A stretch of 64,000 nucleotides of DNA from Petaurus breviceps papuanus (lineage: Eukaryota > Chordata > Mammalia > Diprotodontia > Petauridae). The position numbers and the translations under genes are program-made. The first letter of the stretch is position 1, and the number at the start of each line of letters is the position of its first letter. Where the stretch lies: NCBI GenBank assembly GCA_028583685.1, contig JAMXIF010000002.1:60559396-60623395 (forward strand), given 5' to 3'. Shown here one piece after another: positions 47,995 through 60,023 of the stretch. The notes below the pieces were generated by a model. It did not search any database and was not told where the DNA came from. It saw nothing but the letters and a program-made list of their open reading frames with translations.

Positions 47995-48195
47995 CCATCT
48001 TTGTTTGCTGAAGCTACTTCCTTCCTTCAACTAAGATGACACCCCTTTTCATTAAATCTTTCTCTCATATCAACCCTGTCCCTGAAAGTGGTATTGCCAA
48101 ATTTCTCATATCACTTTGCCAGGCCCCCTTCATTGCAGCCTCATTGTTAACTTCCTAAGAGCAGGATTTGTGTCATTTCTATCTTCATGTCTCAA
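47995..48195 (+). mobile_element. L2 fragment, sense
   Basis: CCTTCAACTAAGATGACACC resembles the L2 TTCAGGTCTCAGCTCAAAT block. AACTTCCTAAGAGCAGGATT follows near the 3' end. Confidence 0.5.
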
Positions 48196-48424
48196 ATTAA
48201 CTAATTCACAAAGCTTGTTGATTTGAAAATTACTTTCATCATGAATAAAGAGGGATTTATTGGGAACTGCACTCTTAAATGAGCCAAATACTAGCTGGGA
48301 ATCAGTCTACTCTCTGGTCTGTTTTTGGGAAACAGCGGAGCTCAACCCTTCTCACCACTCCTCATCACTATAATTATGTACATCACTCCAGAAAGTCAGT
48401 AGTGACATGTAGGTAAGTATTTTC

Positions 48425-48695
48425 TCATTTGTTTTGTTTTGTTGTTGTTGTTCCGTCATGTCTGACTCTTCTGATCCATTTAGGATTTTCTTGTCAAAGA
48501 TACTAGAGTAGTTTTCCCTTTCCTTCTCCAGCTGACTTTACAGATGAGGAAACTGAGGCAAACAGGGTTAGGTGATTTGCCCATGATCACATAGCTCTAG
48601 TAAATGTCTAAGTACATATTTTAATTCAGGAAGATAAGTCATCCTGATTCCAAACATAGCACTCTATCCATTGTGCAACCTAGGTACTTCATTTG
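48425..48695 (-). mobile_element. MAR1-type tRNA-RTE SINE, antisense
   Basis: GTTGTTGTTCCGTCATGTCTG, GACTTTACAGATGAGGAAAC, GGTTAGGTGATTTGCCCATG, then ATTGTGCAACCTAGGTAC. Confidence 0.88.
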
Positions 48696-48702
48696 TTATT
48701 CT

Positions 48703-48842
48703 TTTTGGAGGGCAATTGGGGTTAAGTGACTTTCCCAAAGTCACACAGCTATTTTTGTGTTAAGTGTCTGAGGCCGGATTTGAACTCAGGTCCTCCTGAC
48801 TCCAGGGCTGGCGCTCCATTCACTGTGCCACCTAGCAGCCCT
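48703..48842 (-). mobile_element. Marsupial tRNA-derived SINE, antisense
   Basis: GGAGGGCAATTGGGGTTAAG to GTGCCACCTAGCAGCCC. It lies next to the MAR1 copy, with TTCATTTGTTATT (left) and TTCCATTTGCTATT (right) as a possible diverged TSD. Confidence 0.93.
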
Positions 48843-48914
48843 TCCATTTGCTATTAATGTTCAATTTGTCCCCACTCACTGGCTGTATCATTCTATCTAG
48901 AATAATAATATTAT

Positions 48915-49120
48915 AGATTTCCTCTTAGAAGGAACCTTAGAGGTCATCTATTTCAACCTCCTAATTTTACATTTGAGAAAACTGAGTCCCATAGAAGATA
49001 AGTGGCTTATACCAGGTCACACAAGTGGCTTTTACAAGGTCACAGAGGTGGTTTGTACAATATCACACAAGTGGCAGTCAGGAATCAAATCCAGGCCCTC
49101 TAACTCTTCCTCTCACTTCC
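48915..49120 (-). mobile_element. MIR3-like CORE-SINE, antisense, with an internal GGTCACA repeat
   Basis: AGAAGGAACCTTAGAGGTCATC and CTAATTTTACATTTGAGAAA. The block AGGTCACACAAGTGGCTT is then repeated about three times in slightly changed form (49010-49075). Confidence 0.65.
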
Positions 49121-49194
49121 TAATCATTAGAAAAGGAAGCCCTATATTTAAGGGCTAGAACTCATTTTGCAACATCAGTAATCAGCAAAAGTGA

Positions 49195-49890
49195 ATTCAA
49201 TTTGATTTAACAGGTATTTATTTACTATGTTCCATGCTAGGAACTAAGGATAAAGTCCTAACCCTTAAAGTACTTACAATCTAAAAGGTGAAATCAACTA
49301 TGTACTCAGATAAATAGACAAGTTCAAAGAAGTTGTACAGACAAAATGGTAAAAGATACATAAGGAGGGAGAAGTGACTTTGCCTGAATCTTTAAGGACA
49401 AGGGAACAATTGAACTGGACTTTTTTGAAAGGAGAAGAATTTCAATGGGAGAAAAAGTGAAGAGTGTGTATCAAAGGCATAAAGGAAGATAGCAGCCTGT
49501 CTACATGTGTTTATGCAGGAGAGAGCAGGATAAGATCAGGGAACAGTTGGTGGTCTCATCTGGCTAGAACATATGGTCCATCATAGAAAGAGGTATAAAA
49601 CAAAGCTAAAAATAGTAGGTGGGTTTCACATACCATGTAAAGACACTTCTATTTTAGTAGCAGGTAATGGCAGATAATTAAAGTAGTTTGAATAAAACAT
49701 GATAGGATTTGTATGTTGAAAAATTTATTTTGGCAGCTATGTGAAAGATGGAAAGGAGAGGAGAGACTGGAGGCAAGGAGACTGATGAAGAGGCTATTAT
49801 GATATACCAGTGGAGAGATGATAAAGGCTGTGCAGGAGATAGCAATGTAAGTCAATAAGAAGAATCAACAGGGCCAGAGAATTGACTGAA
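49195..49890 (-). mobile_element. L2 LINE, antisense
   Basis: Reversed L2 3' end (ACAGGTATTTATTTACTATG, CTTACAATCTAAAAGGTG), then GACTGGAGGCAAGGAGACTG and GCTATTATGATATACCAGTG further upstream in the element. Confidence 0.7.
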
Positions 49891-49964
49891 TTTGGAGGCG
49901 GGAGAGATGAAATTATCAATGGTCTCTCACCAGCATCAATAACTTTTCAATCGCCATGAGCTGG

Positions 49965-50128
49965 GAGAAATCATGGAGAAATGAAAGCATGGAACTAGGT
50001 AGGTATCAGTAGACTGAATTCTGGTCCCAGTTCCACCAGTGACTTACTGACCTTGAGTGAATACAATTACTGAATGGGGATGAATAACACCTTTCTCTCC
50101 CTGACTATCTTACAGTACTATTGAACTA
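49965..50128 (+). mobile_element. MIR fragment, sense
   Basis: GTCCCAGTTCCACCAGTGAC, CTTACTGACCTTGAGTGAAT, AATGGGGATGAATAACACC. Confidence 0.65.
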
Positions 50129-50225
50129 CCTCAAAGTATGACTAAAAAAATAAAATAGTCTAAATGGAAGTGGTCCTGAAAAGTATACAATGTTATGGTG
50201 CAAATGTAAGGCAATGGTATAATTT

Positions 50226-50292
50226 GGCATATATGATATGTATGTTTGTATATGTATGTGTGTATGTATACATACATACATACACACATATT
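50226..50292. repeat. TATG/TACA microsatellite
   Basis: An inverted-symmetric run: GTATGTTTGTATATGTATG on one side and ACATACATACATACAC on the other. Confidence 0.92.
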
Positions 50293-50924
50293 CCTTCCTT
50301 GCTTTAATTATCATATATCTTCCCATGTTTTCTGCTATAACAGAGGTGATCAGGAGAATGTATCAGTTTAATGAATCCTTCAATCAAATGAAGGAGACCA
50401 TAGGGTGTGGAACTTTATTAGAAGGGGGACTTTCCATGGAGCTAGACATTCACATAAGCCCTTTGATATGAAGATGCTATGAATTTTGCTTATAGGTCCC
50501 CAGGGATTGGTGCTACTTCAAAGATGATCGGCAATTGAGAGTAAGGAGGAACCTACTCTTGATAGAAGTCTATAGTAATGAGCTACTGTTAAATGGCTCC
50601 ATCCCATTATTGCCCAGGAGGAGATGAATGGGAATGGGGTCAATGACACCGGCAAAGGAATCATCCTTGGAAAAAATAAGAGACATCTTTTACTTTGAGA
50701 CTAGAAAAGAGAATGGGGAGAAATAAGAGAATTTGGGAATAATGGATGAGTGGAAAGAATTTGCCTTAGAACTTAGTTCATATTTTAGACAGGCACAAAG
50801 CTGATGATTCCCAAATGGGAAGGAAGTTTTGAAGGGATTTATAACCTCAGAAAAGAGGGTCAGTAAAGGTCCTCATTCTGTCATATCCAGCATGCCTTTT
50901 ATTGCCTTGACATTTCATGTTGCA
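50293..50924. other. Unassigned sequence
   Basis: No recognised gene or repeat. Confidence 0.45.
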
Positions 50925-51115
50925 GTGGAAGGATCAGCATAGGGCATCAGGAGAGCTAGGAATTAGGTCTGGCTCTGTCACTAACTAGTTCTATGATTTT
51001 TAGACAGAGGATTTCACCTCTGTAGGACTCAGTTTCTTCATCTGCAAAATGAAGGATTGACCTAAATGATCTATAAAGTTCACTCTAGTACTTGATTTCT
51101 TTGATTCTTTGACTA
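50925..51115 (+). mobile_element. MIR CORE-SINE, sense
   Basis: GGTCTGGCTCTGTCACTAAC, CTCAGTTTCTTCATCTGCAA, AATGAAGGATTGACCTAAAT. Confidence 0.85.
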
Positions 51116-51119
51116 GCTA

Positions 51120-52642
51120 ACTACAGTACTCCTTAGGGACAAAGGGGTGAAGGTAGATATTTGAGTAAGGGTAGAAGCAGTACCAGCAAAATAGACTGAG
51201 AATCAATAGAAAGGAATTACTTATTCCTGAATCAGCAGAACAGGATTCTGATTCTGGGCACCAAACTTAGGTCAGAAAGACAAAATTAGACAAGATAAAT
51301 AGATGTTAGATTCCCAAGAGCCTCTAGGGATCCATCACCTCACCAATGTCAACCAATAACCAGGAGTCCAGCTAAAAAGTGAGATGGAGCCAGGAGCCAA
51401 AGGACAAAGAGGATGTGAAAAGGACCAGAGAAGGAGATGCTCAAAAAGCACCTTACTAGCAACTTCTTATCATTGTTACCCCTCTTTGCTTGAGTTCTTC
51501 CCTCTCATGTACAAGCAAAAGCTTTATTCACTTTTAGAAAACTTCAGTTCTTTTGATGGGTAATGAGCGCATTTTTCTAGTAAATTCTCCTAATCCTGTG
51601 TTCCTTTTGTCAGTATCCATAACAGGGAAGAGATGAACAGGCTTTAAGCTCCATTGAATTTTCTTACTCTGAACTGGTTACTCAGGAAATCACTACAGTC
51701 TCTACTACTGAAACTCAAAGTCACAAATTATTAAAAAAAAAAAAAAAACAGCACTCCATGCCACAAACCTCTTCTTCATCCAGTTCTCCATTCCTTTCTC
51801 CTTTGCTACAGTCTCTGATGAAAAGCCTTTCCCTTGTGAAGACTAATCTCTCAACTTGTGCTCTTAGACTGAGAATATTAATTCCATCCACAAAAGGATG
51901 GAGCCAAGAAGAGAGCAGCAGTCAGTTCTCTGAGATTCCAGGAAAGTCTGGTAGTCACCCCAAGGCATTAATCAGATCATAACTCATTTTACCTCCATGC
52001 CACTCCCGGAAAATTCATCCCTTTTTTCTTGATCCCCTGCATTTTCTTATTATTCAATCATCGCTATAGTTAGAATAAAAGAAATTTATTCAAAGTAGAA
52101 GAGGATAATGAAACAAAAGGATCACTGAGGGTCAGTATGAAGTCTCATTCATTCATTCATTCATCAAATCACAATTTTCAATCTCACAAAGCAAACCACT
52201 TTATTCAATTCAAACCCACCCTCACCTCACTAAGGATAGATTAAAGGGAATGAATATAACTAATACTTGGAAGACTGATTTGCCTCCTAATCACAAAATG
52301 TATAGCTTCAGCCTAGCCTGGGAATCATTTCACCTTGTCACAGAAGCCCTGCACACTGCAAATGTCTTATCCAGCTTATCTTAAAGTAGTCTTCTCTTGA
52401 CTCCTCCAGCTCTCCTCTGGCCTCTGACAGTGCTCCATTTTGCCATTGACCTTGAATATTGCCTTCTTCTAAGCTCACCTGCTCTTTAGCAAACCTGGAT
52501 CTGGCCCATGCCTGTGACCTCAATACTAAAGTCATAGCACAAGTAAGTAGCAATGACATAGGCAAATTTTATCTTTCTTGATGAAACTCTATTGCCCTCT
52601 TTCCTTTTTATTCACTTAAAGAAATTCATGCACTCCCCTAAT
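51120..52642. other. Unassigned sequence
   Basis: About 1.5 kb of the least repetitive DNA in the window. It holds an A-rich run (51731-51748) and a four-unit ATTC repeat (about 52148-52163) but no gene I can support. If a conserved regulatory element exists here, this is where I would look first. Confidence 0.45.
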
Positions 52643-53240
52643 CGTTGTTGTTCAGTCATTCAATGACTCCCATGGACCATAACACAGCAGGCCCTATCAT
52701 GCACTCTCTCTCAAAGTTTGTCCAAATTCATGTTCATGTTTCCATGGTACTATCTTTCCATCTCATCTTCGACTGTCCCGTTTTCCTATTGTCTTCAATC
52801 TTTCTCAACATCAAGGTCTTTTCCAGTGAATCTCATTATATTGTCAAATTATTTAAACTTCAGTTGCAGTATTTACCTACCAGTATATAGCCTGGTTTAA
52901 TTTAAGTTTTGACTTACTTGACATCCTTGCTGTCCAAGAGACTCCAAAAAGTCTTCCCCAGCATCAAAATTCAAAAACACCAATTCTGCAGCACTCAGCT
53001 TTCCCTATAGTCCAGCTCTCATAGCCATAACATTGCTACTGGAAAAATCATAACTTTGACTATATGGACCTTTTGTCAGCAAGGTGATATCTCTGCTTTT
53101 TAGTATGCTATCTAGATTTGCCATAGCTTTCCTTCGAAGGAGCAAACATTTTAATTTCATGGCTGTAGTCACTGTCTGCAGTGATTTTTGAGTTTAAGAA
53201 TATAAAATCAGACACTGTTTCCCTTCCTAATGCTTCATAT
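52643..53240 (-). mobile_element. BovB-like RTE LINE, antisense 3' part
   Basis: CGTTGTTGTTCAGTCATTCA, GGTCTTTTCCAGTGAATCTC, CTTTTGTCAGCAAGGTGATA, CCATAGCTTTCCTTCGAAGG and CTGTCTGCAGTGATTTTTGA occur in the same order as at 9.95-10.55 kb. 5' truncated. Confidence 0.85.
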
Positions 53241-53890
53241 TATTTCCTGTCAGCTTTGACCTCAAACCAAGGAAGTAAAAATGGCATGAGTATACTAGAA
53301 ATTCCAGTAGGGCAAATATATGTGTAAATCACTTTTTAAGACTTTAAAGTATGATACATATACCAGCTATTTTTACTGTCACACTTCAAAGATAAATGTG
53401 AATCCATCCTGGTATAGATTACAACATTTATATTGTGCTTAATACATGTTTTTGTGATTAACTATGATCAGAAAATTCATCACATCCCCCCCTGGTGATG
53501 ACCCATTTCAAGCTTAGGCTGTTCTTTAGATGGCATACATACAATCCCCCACTAGGGAAGGTCACATATGAAGTTTTTCACCTTGTTAATATCTACAATA
53601 CTTTGTACTCCACTAGCCAAGTATTTGAAAATATCCATGCCACTCTGAAGTTTGAGTTTGTCTTCATTAGAGACAAAATCCACATAAATGAGTTGCCCAT
53701 GCTCTCATAGGAAGAAAATACATTAAAGCCTTATATGAATTCATGATAAATCTGAATAACAGTATTATTTTTAGCATATTTTATTACTTCCTAGAATTCT
53801 GTTTTGTTACTTTTATGTTCGTGACACAAGATGGTGAAGTAGACACTTGTTTTTGCATTTTTAATGAGAAATTTAAAAAATTTTTATATA
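53241..53890. other. Unassigned sequence
   Basis: No recognised gene or repeat. ACAAGATGGTGAAGTAG at 53826 recalls an L1 5' start, but nothing L1-like follows. Confidence 0.45.
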
Positions 53891-54036
53891 GGGGCGGCCA
53901 GGTGGCTCAGTGAGTAAGAGCACCGGCCCCAGTGTCAGGATGACCTGGGGATCAAATCCGGGCTCCAATACTTAGCACCACACCCAGAAATAACTGGCCA
54001 TGTAACCTTAAACAAGTTACTTAACCCCGTTTGCTT
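53891..54036 (+). mobile_element. tRNA-derived SINE, second subfamily (monomer)
   Basis: Sense copy: GGGGCGGCCAGGTGGCTCAG, GGATGACCTGGGGATCAAAT, CAAGTTACTTAACCCCG. It shares the diagnostic changes of the dimer at 7.5-7.8 kb. It is flanked by similar AAAAAATTTTTATATA/AAAAAATTTTTTTATAG. Confidence 0.9.
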
Positions 54037-54290
54037 AAAAAAAATTTTTTTATAGTCCCCACTCAAGAAAACTAGGAAATTATACATGACAACAACCCCA
54101 CCCATACTCTACCTGCAAGCCCACAATTCACAGTATTACAGAAGGACATTTTATTAAAAGGAGAGAAATAAAACAGAGATCTATGACTGGGTAATCATCA
54201 TTCCAAAAATGTATGTATATCTCCTCCTCAGGATTCAATGCCTCTCCCATATGTGTTCTCCTGACAAATACAAATAGATACATACACACT

Positions 54291-54292
<2 letters not shown>

Positions 54293-54336
<44 letters not shown>

Positions 54337-54346
54337 NNNNNNNNNN

Positions 54347-54382
<36 letters not shown>

Positions 54383-54420
54383 TCTCTCTGTCTCTCTCAC
54401 ACACACACACACTCACACAC
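54293..54420. repeat. (CT)n with 10-bp gap, then (CA)n
   Basis: CT repeats either side of ten N (54337-54346), then CA repeats. Low-complexity frames through it on both strands are artefacts. Confidence 0.96.
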
Positions 54421-54689
54421 ATCCTAATAGTCTATTATTGTTTTGTTTTGTCCTCCTCTCTCTCTCCATCTTCCTTTTCTAGCAAAATGCATTATTGTAC
54501 CGTATTCTCAGCCCAGATGCGAGTAAGTCTCTAGAGTCCTCCAGTATAAAAATAATGTGACATTTCCATCATCTTCTCCCTGTTCTCACGTTTCTATAAC
54601 TCTCTCTCTTCTAAACAAGTCTTTCCCAACTCTCATCTCCAATGTCTCCCAATCATTCACCCCACTCACCACCATAAAGTTATATACTC

Positions 54690-54870
54690 AGTTTTCAAAG
54701 ACCTTGCTGTAGAAAGAGTGGGTTTGAGTTAGAGAATATGGATTCTCCATGTCTTCTTGGACAAGTTTTTTGCTTTTTGTGGGCCTTAATGTCCTGATAT
54801 GTAAAATGAGGTTATAATAGATGACCTGTAAGATCTCTCTCAGGCCTAAATCTGCAATAGATCCTAAGAA
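54690..54870 (+). mobile_element. MIR CORE-SINE, sense
   Basis: TTCTTGGACAAGTTTTTTGC, GATATGTAAAATGAGGTTAT, AATAGATGACCTGTAAGATC. Confidence 0.75.
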
Positions 54871-55289
54871 TAAACTTAAAAAATTCAAATCTTTTTTTTC
54901 AAGTACAGATCCTATAATGTCTTCATAAATAAATAAATGAATCATTTGTAATTAGTAACCATAGACATATAAAAATTATAGTGCTAAAAGTTCTTAAAAT
55001 AGCTTCTTCTCTTCAGTAATTAAATATCATCTATGTAATTTTATGTATAACAGTAGTTTGCTCAGGTCACCCTATCTTCAAAAATAACAGAAAGGTAAAC
55101 CAGTCCAGTTGTGTATAAATTCTGAATCAACAAATTTCAAATAAATGGTCTATGACACTGTAACAGAGCTTTCCAAGGATTATCATTTTAAGCACCATAA
55201 ACCAAGCTAAATTCAGACCTCTCTGATTTTAATTTCCCATAATTTCAGAACCAATATATCTAAGCCTCTTTGAGTAAAAATTCAAAATC
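54871..55289. other. Unassigned AT-rich sequence
   Basis: No recognised gene or repeat. Confidence 0.45.
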
Positions 55290-55535
55290 AGTTAGGGTCA
55301 GTTAGGCAGTATAGTGGATACAGTGCAGGACCTGCAGTCAGGAAGACCGGAGTTCAAACCTGGCCTCAGACACTAGTTGTGTGGCCCTGGGCAAGTCAGT
55401 TAGCCTCTGTTTGCCTTAATCCACTGGAATAGGAAATAGCAAACCTCTCCATTATCTTTACCAATACAACCTCATGTACAGTATGGTCCACAGGGTCATG
55501 AAGAGTCAGATACAACTTAACAATCAAACAACAAC
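55290..55535 (+). mobile_element. MAR1-type tRNA-RTE SINE, sense
   Basis: GTCAGTTAGGCAGTATAGTG head, GGAGTTCAAACCTGGCCTCA, GGCCCTGGGCAAGTCAGTTA, AATAGCAAACCTCTCCATTA, then GTCATGAAGAGTCAGATACA. Confidence 0.88.
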
Positions 55536-55544
55536 AACAACACA

Positions 55545-56270
55545 TTCCCTTTTCTCACCACAATTTTCAGATCTCCCATCTCTCTTGCTCATGTCTCTCT
55601 TTCCTCACCAGGACATCCAATTGCTAAATTCCCCCTAATTTACTCATCCCATTAGACCCATTATAACAACAGTAGGTTTCCCTGGACCCAGTCTCTTTCC
55701 CTTCTAATCAATCCTGCAGACCAGTGCCATATTGATTTTTCTAAAACATAACTTTGATCATCTCAAAGATGTTTTCAACTCTTCAGTTATGGCCCACTGT
55801 CTACTGATTACATCCCAATCTCTCTAGTCTGGTATTCAACATCTTTCATTATCTGGTCCCAATCATACTTTCTACACCCATTTTCCCCCATACCACTAAA
55901 AGAGATACTCCAATTTGGCTAATGGAGTATACTACCTGCTGCTCCTTCAATATAATTTGAATTTTCCTGCTCTGGAATTTTACCCATGCTAATCTTGTCT
56001 CAAATGAGCTACTATTTTTGAAATTCTATTCTTCTAGGCCTAACTCCAATCCCATCTCCTTTAGGAAGTATTTTCTAATCATCCTGACCAAAAGTATTTT
56101 CCTTCTCTAAACTCCTCTATTTCTCATTAGTAGTAAGGGCCATTTGGGGCCCTTATCAGTACTATAATTATTGGTACAGATATTGTCCTGTTTAGACTCT
56201 GATTAGGGAATAAGCTCCTGAAGAGCTAGAATTGTAGTTTATATTTCTTTGTATCCCTAATATTGATATG
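55545..56270 (+). mobile_element. L2 LINE, sense 3' part
   Basis: CTTCTAATCAATCCTGCAGA, AACTTTGATCATCTCAAAG, CTCTTCAGTTATGGCCCACT, CTTTAGGAAGTATTTTCTAA, and AATAAGCTCCTGAAGAGCT, in L2 order. Confidence 0.7.
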
Positions 56271-56529
56271 AATGCATATAATCAGTCAATCCATCAAAAA
56301 TTATAAAGGATTATCTTCAAATATTTCCCAATGGGGAGAAATGAGAAGATAGTTGGATGGAAGAGATTAAATATTTGAGTATCTGAAGTGTGATATATCG
56401 TCACCACAAAGATCTGGAAGGGAAAGGGTGAAGAAGGGATGAGATAAAGACATAGGAAACAAACTCCGCAGAGTTCTCAAGTCTCTCTGTTTACTTTCAA
56501 CTGAGCAAGGAAAACTGATTCAGAATTTA

Positions 56530-56690
56530 AAAGAAGCTCAGAGGTCATCTAATCCAACATATTTTACAGGTAAGGAAACTGAGGACCAAAGAGTTTAATT
56601 TCTAATCACACAAAGAGGTGGCAGAACCAGGTTTTGAACCCATAACTTCAAATCTAGCATATTTCCTACTCTGCTTGTTTTGATCAAAAT
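56530..56690 (-). mobile_element. MIR3-like CORE-SINE, antisense
   Basis: AGAAGCTCAGAGGTCATCTA, CAGGTAAGGAAACTGAGGAC, AGGTGGCAGAACCAGGTTTT. Confidence 0.7.
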
Positions 56691-57136
56691 AGCCAAAAAA
56701 AAAAATCAAAACATATTTGCTTCAAATGATTCCAGAAGGGCTCTTTGATTATATTTGTTTATTTGAAGGAAAAAAGACCCACACATACAGAGTTGACTTC
56801 TTATAGTGGACGCCTCATCTCATGTCAAGTAATTTTCTAATCAAGGAATCACTGTGTAAGACATGCCTCTGATCCACAAAGAGCTTACTGATTCAATTTC
56901 ATTCAATACACATTTAGTAACACTGATTCTGACAAGCAGAAATGAAATGGTTAATCAATAGGATTGCAACTGCATTTTAAACCAATACATAATAAAGTTC
57001 TTGAATTAGATGAAATGAAAAACTAGAAAAATGGAATATTACATACTAAGGTGTTAATTATGAGGCATATAAATAAATATAGAAACAGGGGAGCTCCAAA
57101 CACACAGAAAGACCCAAATCACAGACCAGAAAAAAT
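56691..57136. other. Unassigned sequence
   Basis: No recognised gene or repeat upstream of the SINE and the TRIM-like pseudogene. Confidence 0.45.
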
Positions 57137-57138
57137 CA

Positions 57139-57300
57139 TGGGGGCAGCTAGGTGTTGCAGTGAATAGAATAAAGGCCTTGGAGTCAGGAGGCCCTGAGTT
57201 CAAATCTGATCTCAGACACTTGACACTTACTAACAGTGTGACCTTGGGCAAGTCACTTAACCCCAATTACTCTGCCTTCCCTCCTCAAAAAAGCAAAATA
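57139..57300 (+). mobile_element. Marsupial tRNA-derived SINE, sense
   Basis: GGGGCAGCTAGGTGTTGCAG to CACTTAACCCCAATTACTC and an A-rich tail. It ends about 10 bp before the pseudogene's ATG, so it replaced or displaced any sequence directly upstream. Confidence 0.94.
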
Positions 57301-57309
57301 AAAAGAAGC

Positions 57310-57862
57310 ATGTCCTCATATCTTACTTCAAGTATCTCAGAAGAGGTGACATGCTCTATCTGCCTGGATTTCTTCACGTGTGCCACATCTATAGAATATG
57401 GTCACAATTTCTGCAAAGATTGTATTGTCCAGCATATACATTCAAATTGTGGGGACAGTTTGAAATGACCCAGGTGCTGGAAAATTTCTGTTGTGAAGAA
57501 TATCTGGCCCAACCAATAACTGTGCCATAGGAGTACAGTCCTTCAAATCACTCCAACCTCACTTGAAGAGAAGCCTCAATCAGAGAAAAATGATTAAGAC
57601 AAAATTCCATGAGGAAATCAGTCTGGATCCTGAAACTGTCCATCCTGGAATCATCATATCCATAGATATGAAAAAAAATGAGAGGAAGAGATGCACAGCA
57701 CAAATTGCATTGCACTGCGGAGAGACCAGATTTATGTGATTCTAGCAACTCAGAGCTTCGTGTCTGGAAGACATTATTGGAAGGTAACAGTGGAAAACAA
57801 TTCTGATTGGGATGTTGGTCTTTGTGAGAACTCTGTAAATAGAATTAGAGAGGTTTCACTAT
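57310..57862 (+). pseudogene. TRIM-like (RING + PRY/SPRY) pseudogene, 5' part
   Basis: ATG at 57310 opens MSSYLTSSISEEVTCSICLD, a typical TRIM start. The RING follows: CSIC, then GHNFCKDCI. The third cysteine is lost (YGHNFC for CGHNFC), and a TGA replaces the Cys before PRC at 57466. After KNIWPN, where TRIMs have a B-box and coiled coil, the sequence reaches a PRY within about 120 bp (SLDPETVHPGIIISIDMKK). After a frame change comes SPRY (ATQSFVSGRHYWKVTVENNS, DWDVGLCENSVNR). Intact TRIMs are E3 ubiquitin ligases; this copy cannot make one. The missing 0.6-0.8 kb and lack of introns suggest a deleted retrocopy, though a RING-SPRY parent is possible. It is cut at about 57862 by an L1. Confidence 0.85.
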
Positions 57863-58691
57863 CTTTTTTATTTAATTTTATGTTTATCTTTAGTTTACAA
57901 CATTCATTTCCACAAGATTTTCAGTTACAAATTTTTTCCCTGTCTTTGCCCTAACCACCACCCCAGAACAGCAATCACACTGAATATCCCCCCCCCCAAA
58001 TCTGCTCTCTCATATATCCTCCCGTATCCCCCCTCCAACTTTCCAGTAGGGCAAGATGGATCTCCATACCCCAGTGCCTGAATATCTTATTTCCCAGTGA
58101 ATGTAAAAAAAATAATAATTTTTTTAAACAATTGATTTTAAAACTTTGCATTCCATATTCTTTCCTTTCTTCCCTCATCACCCACCATTACTGGGAAGAT
58201 AAGAAATTCAATATAGGTTGTATGTGCATAGTTACGCAAAACATTTCCATAGTGGATATATTGTGAAAGACTGACTATATTTCCCTCCATCCTATCCTGA
58301 CCCCAACTTATTCTATTTTCTACTTTGACCCTGTCCTTTTTCAAAAGTGTGTGCTTCTAACTCTCCTCCCCACCAATCTGCCCTCCCTTATATCATCCCC
58401 CCTCTTATTCTCTTCCCCCTTACTCACCTGTAGGGTAAGATAACCAGTTCAGTGTGTATATTATTCCCTCCTTAAGCCAAATTCAATGAGAGTAAAGTTG
58501 ACCAATTCCCTTTTGCCTTCCTGTTCTTCCCCTCCACTGTAACAGTTTTCCCTTGCCTTTTTTATATGACATAATTTACCCTATTCTGTCTCTCCCTATC
58601 TCCTCTCATTACATTCCTCTCTAACCTCTTAGTTTTATTTTTAAAATATCATCCCTTCCTATTCAATTGATCCTGTGCCCTCTGTCTATGT

Positions 58692-58800
58692 ATACACATA
58701 CACATATATACACACACTAACATATGTATTCATATGCCCATATACCCTCTTATGTAGGTATATATGTATGTATACATATATATATATATATATATTTATA
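58692..58800. repeat. Compound (TA/CA) microsatellite in L1-D
   Basis: ATACACATACACATATATAC through GTATGTATACATATATATATA. Confidence 0.92.
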
Positions 58801-59155
58801 TTCCCTTCAACTATTCTCATAGTGAGAAAAGTTTCATAAGTTACAATTATTGTTTTTCCATGTAGGAATGTAAATAGTTCAACTTTGATAAGTTCCTTAT
58901 GATTTCTTTTCCTTATTTACATTCTCATGCTTCTTTCATTGATTTTTCATCAAGAATGCTTGAAAGGCATCTATTTCATTGAATGACCATATTTTCCCCT
59001 GAAATATTTTACTCATTCTTGGTTTTAATTCTAGTTCCTTTCACCTCCAGAATATCATATCCAAGCCATTCAATTCCTTAATGTAGAAGCTGTTAGATTC
59101 TGTGTTATCCTGATTGTGTTTCCACAATATTCAAATTGTTTCTTTTTGGCTGCTT

Positions 59156-60023
59156 CTAACACTTTCTCCTTGACCTGGCAACTCCAGAACCTGTCTGTAA
59201 TATTCCTAGGAATTTTCTTTTGGGGATCTTTTTTTTAAGAGGTAATCGGTGAATTCTTTCAACTTCTATTTTGCCCTCTGGTTCTAAAATATCAGGGCAA
59301 TTTTCCTTGAAAATTTCTTGAAGGATGATTTCTAGGTTATTTTTTTTATCATGGCTTTCAGGTAGTCCAATATTTTTTTTTTTGCTTTTTAGAGGGCAAT
59401 TGGGGTTAAGTGACTTGCCCAACGTCACGTGGCTAGTAATATTAATTGTCTGACACCAGATTTGAACTCAGGTCCTCCTGACTCCAGGGCTGGTGCTCTA
59501 TTCACTGCATACCCTAGCCACCACCACCCCCCCCCAATAATTTTTAAATTATCTCTCCTGGATCTATTTTCCAGGTCAGATCTTTTTCCAATGAGATATT
59601 TCACATTGCCTTCTATTTTTTCATTTTTTTGGATCTGTTTAATAGTATCTTGATTTCTCATAAAGTCACTGGGTTCCATTTGCTGCAATCTAATTTTGAA
59701 GGCATTATTCTCTTCAGTGAGCTTTTGAAATTCTTTTTCCATTTGGCAAATTCAGCTTTTTAAGGCATTTTTCTCCTCATTGGCTTCCTTTGCCATTTGA
59801 GTTAGTCTATTTTTTAAGGTGTTTTTTCCTCAATCAGGTTATTGACTCTCTTTTCATGATTTTCTTGCATTATTCTCATTATTCTTCCCAATTTTTCCAC
59901 CACTTCTCTTACTTGGTTTTCAAAATCCTTCTTGCACTCCTCCATAGCCTGCAACCAGTTCACATTTTTCTTGGAAGCTTTTGATGCAGGAGTTCTCACT
60001 GTGTTGTCTTTCTCCCATTCCAT
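59156..60023 (-). pseudogene. ORF1 of the HAL1-like element
   Basis: Minus-strand pieces: 59814-60023 N-terminus (NWLQAMEECKKDFENQVREV); 59425-59742 coiled coil (MEKEFQKLTEENNAFKIRLQ) into the RRM start (ENRSRRDNLKIIG); 59156-59428 the rest of the RRM (GLPESHDKKNNLEIILQEIF, then CPDILEPEGKIEVERIHR). The SINE at 59374-59535 splits the RRM. ORF1p would bind RNA and trimerise; this copy is broken. Confidence 0.8.
59374..59535 (-). mobile_element. Marsupial tRNA-derived SINE in L1-D
   Basis: Poly(T), GAGGGCAATTGGGGTTAAGT, CAGGTCCTCCTGACTCCAGG, and a CACTGCATACCCTAGCCACC head. ORF1 RRM coding sequence is found on both sides. Confidence 0.93.

Noticed and set aside
53826-53842. L1 5' end (ACAAGATGGTGAAGTAG)
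   Set aside because: Resembles an L1 start motif but no L1 5'UTR or ORF1 follows on either strand.
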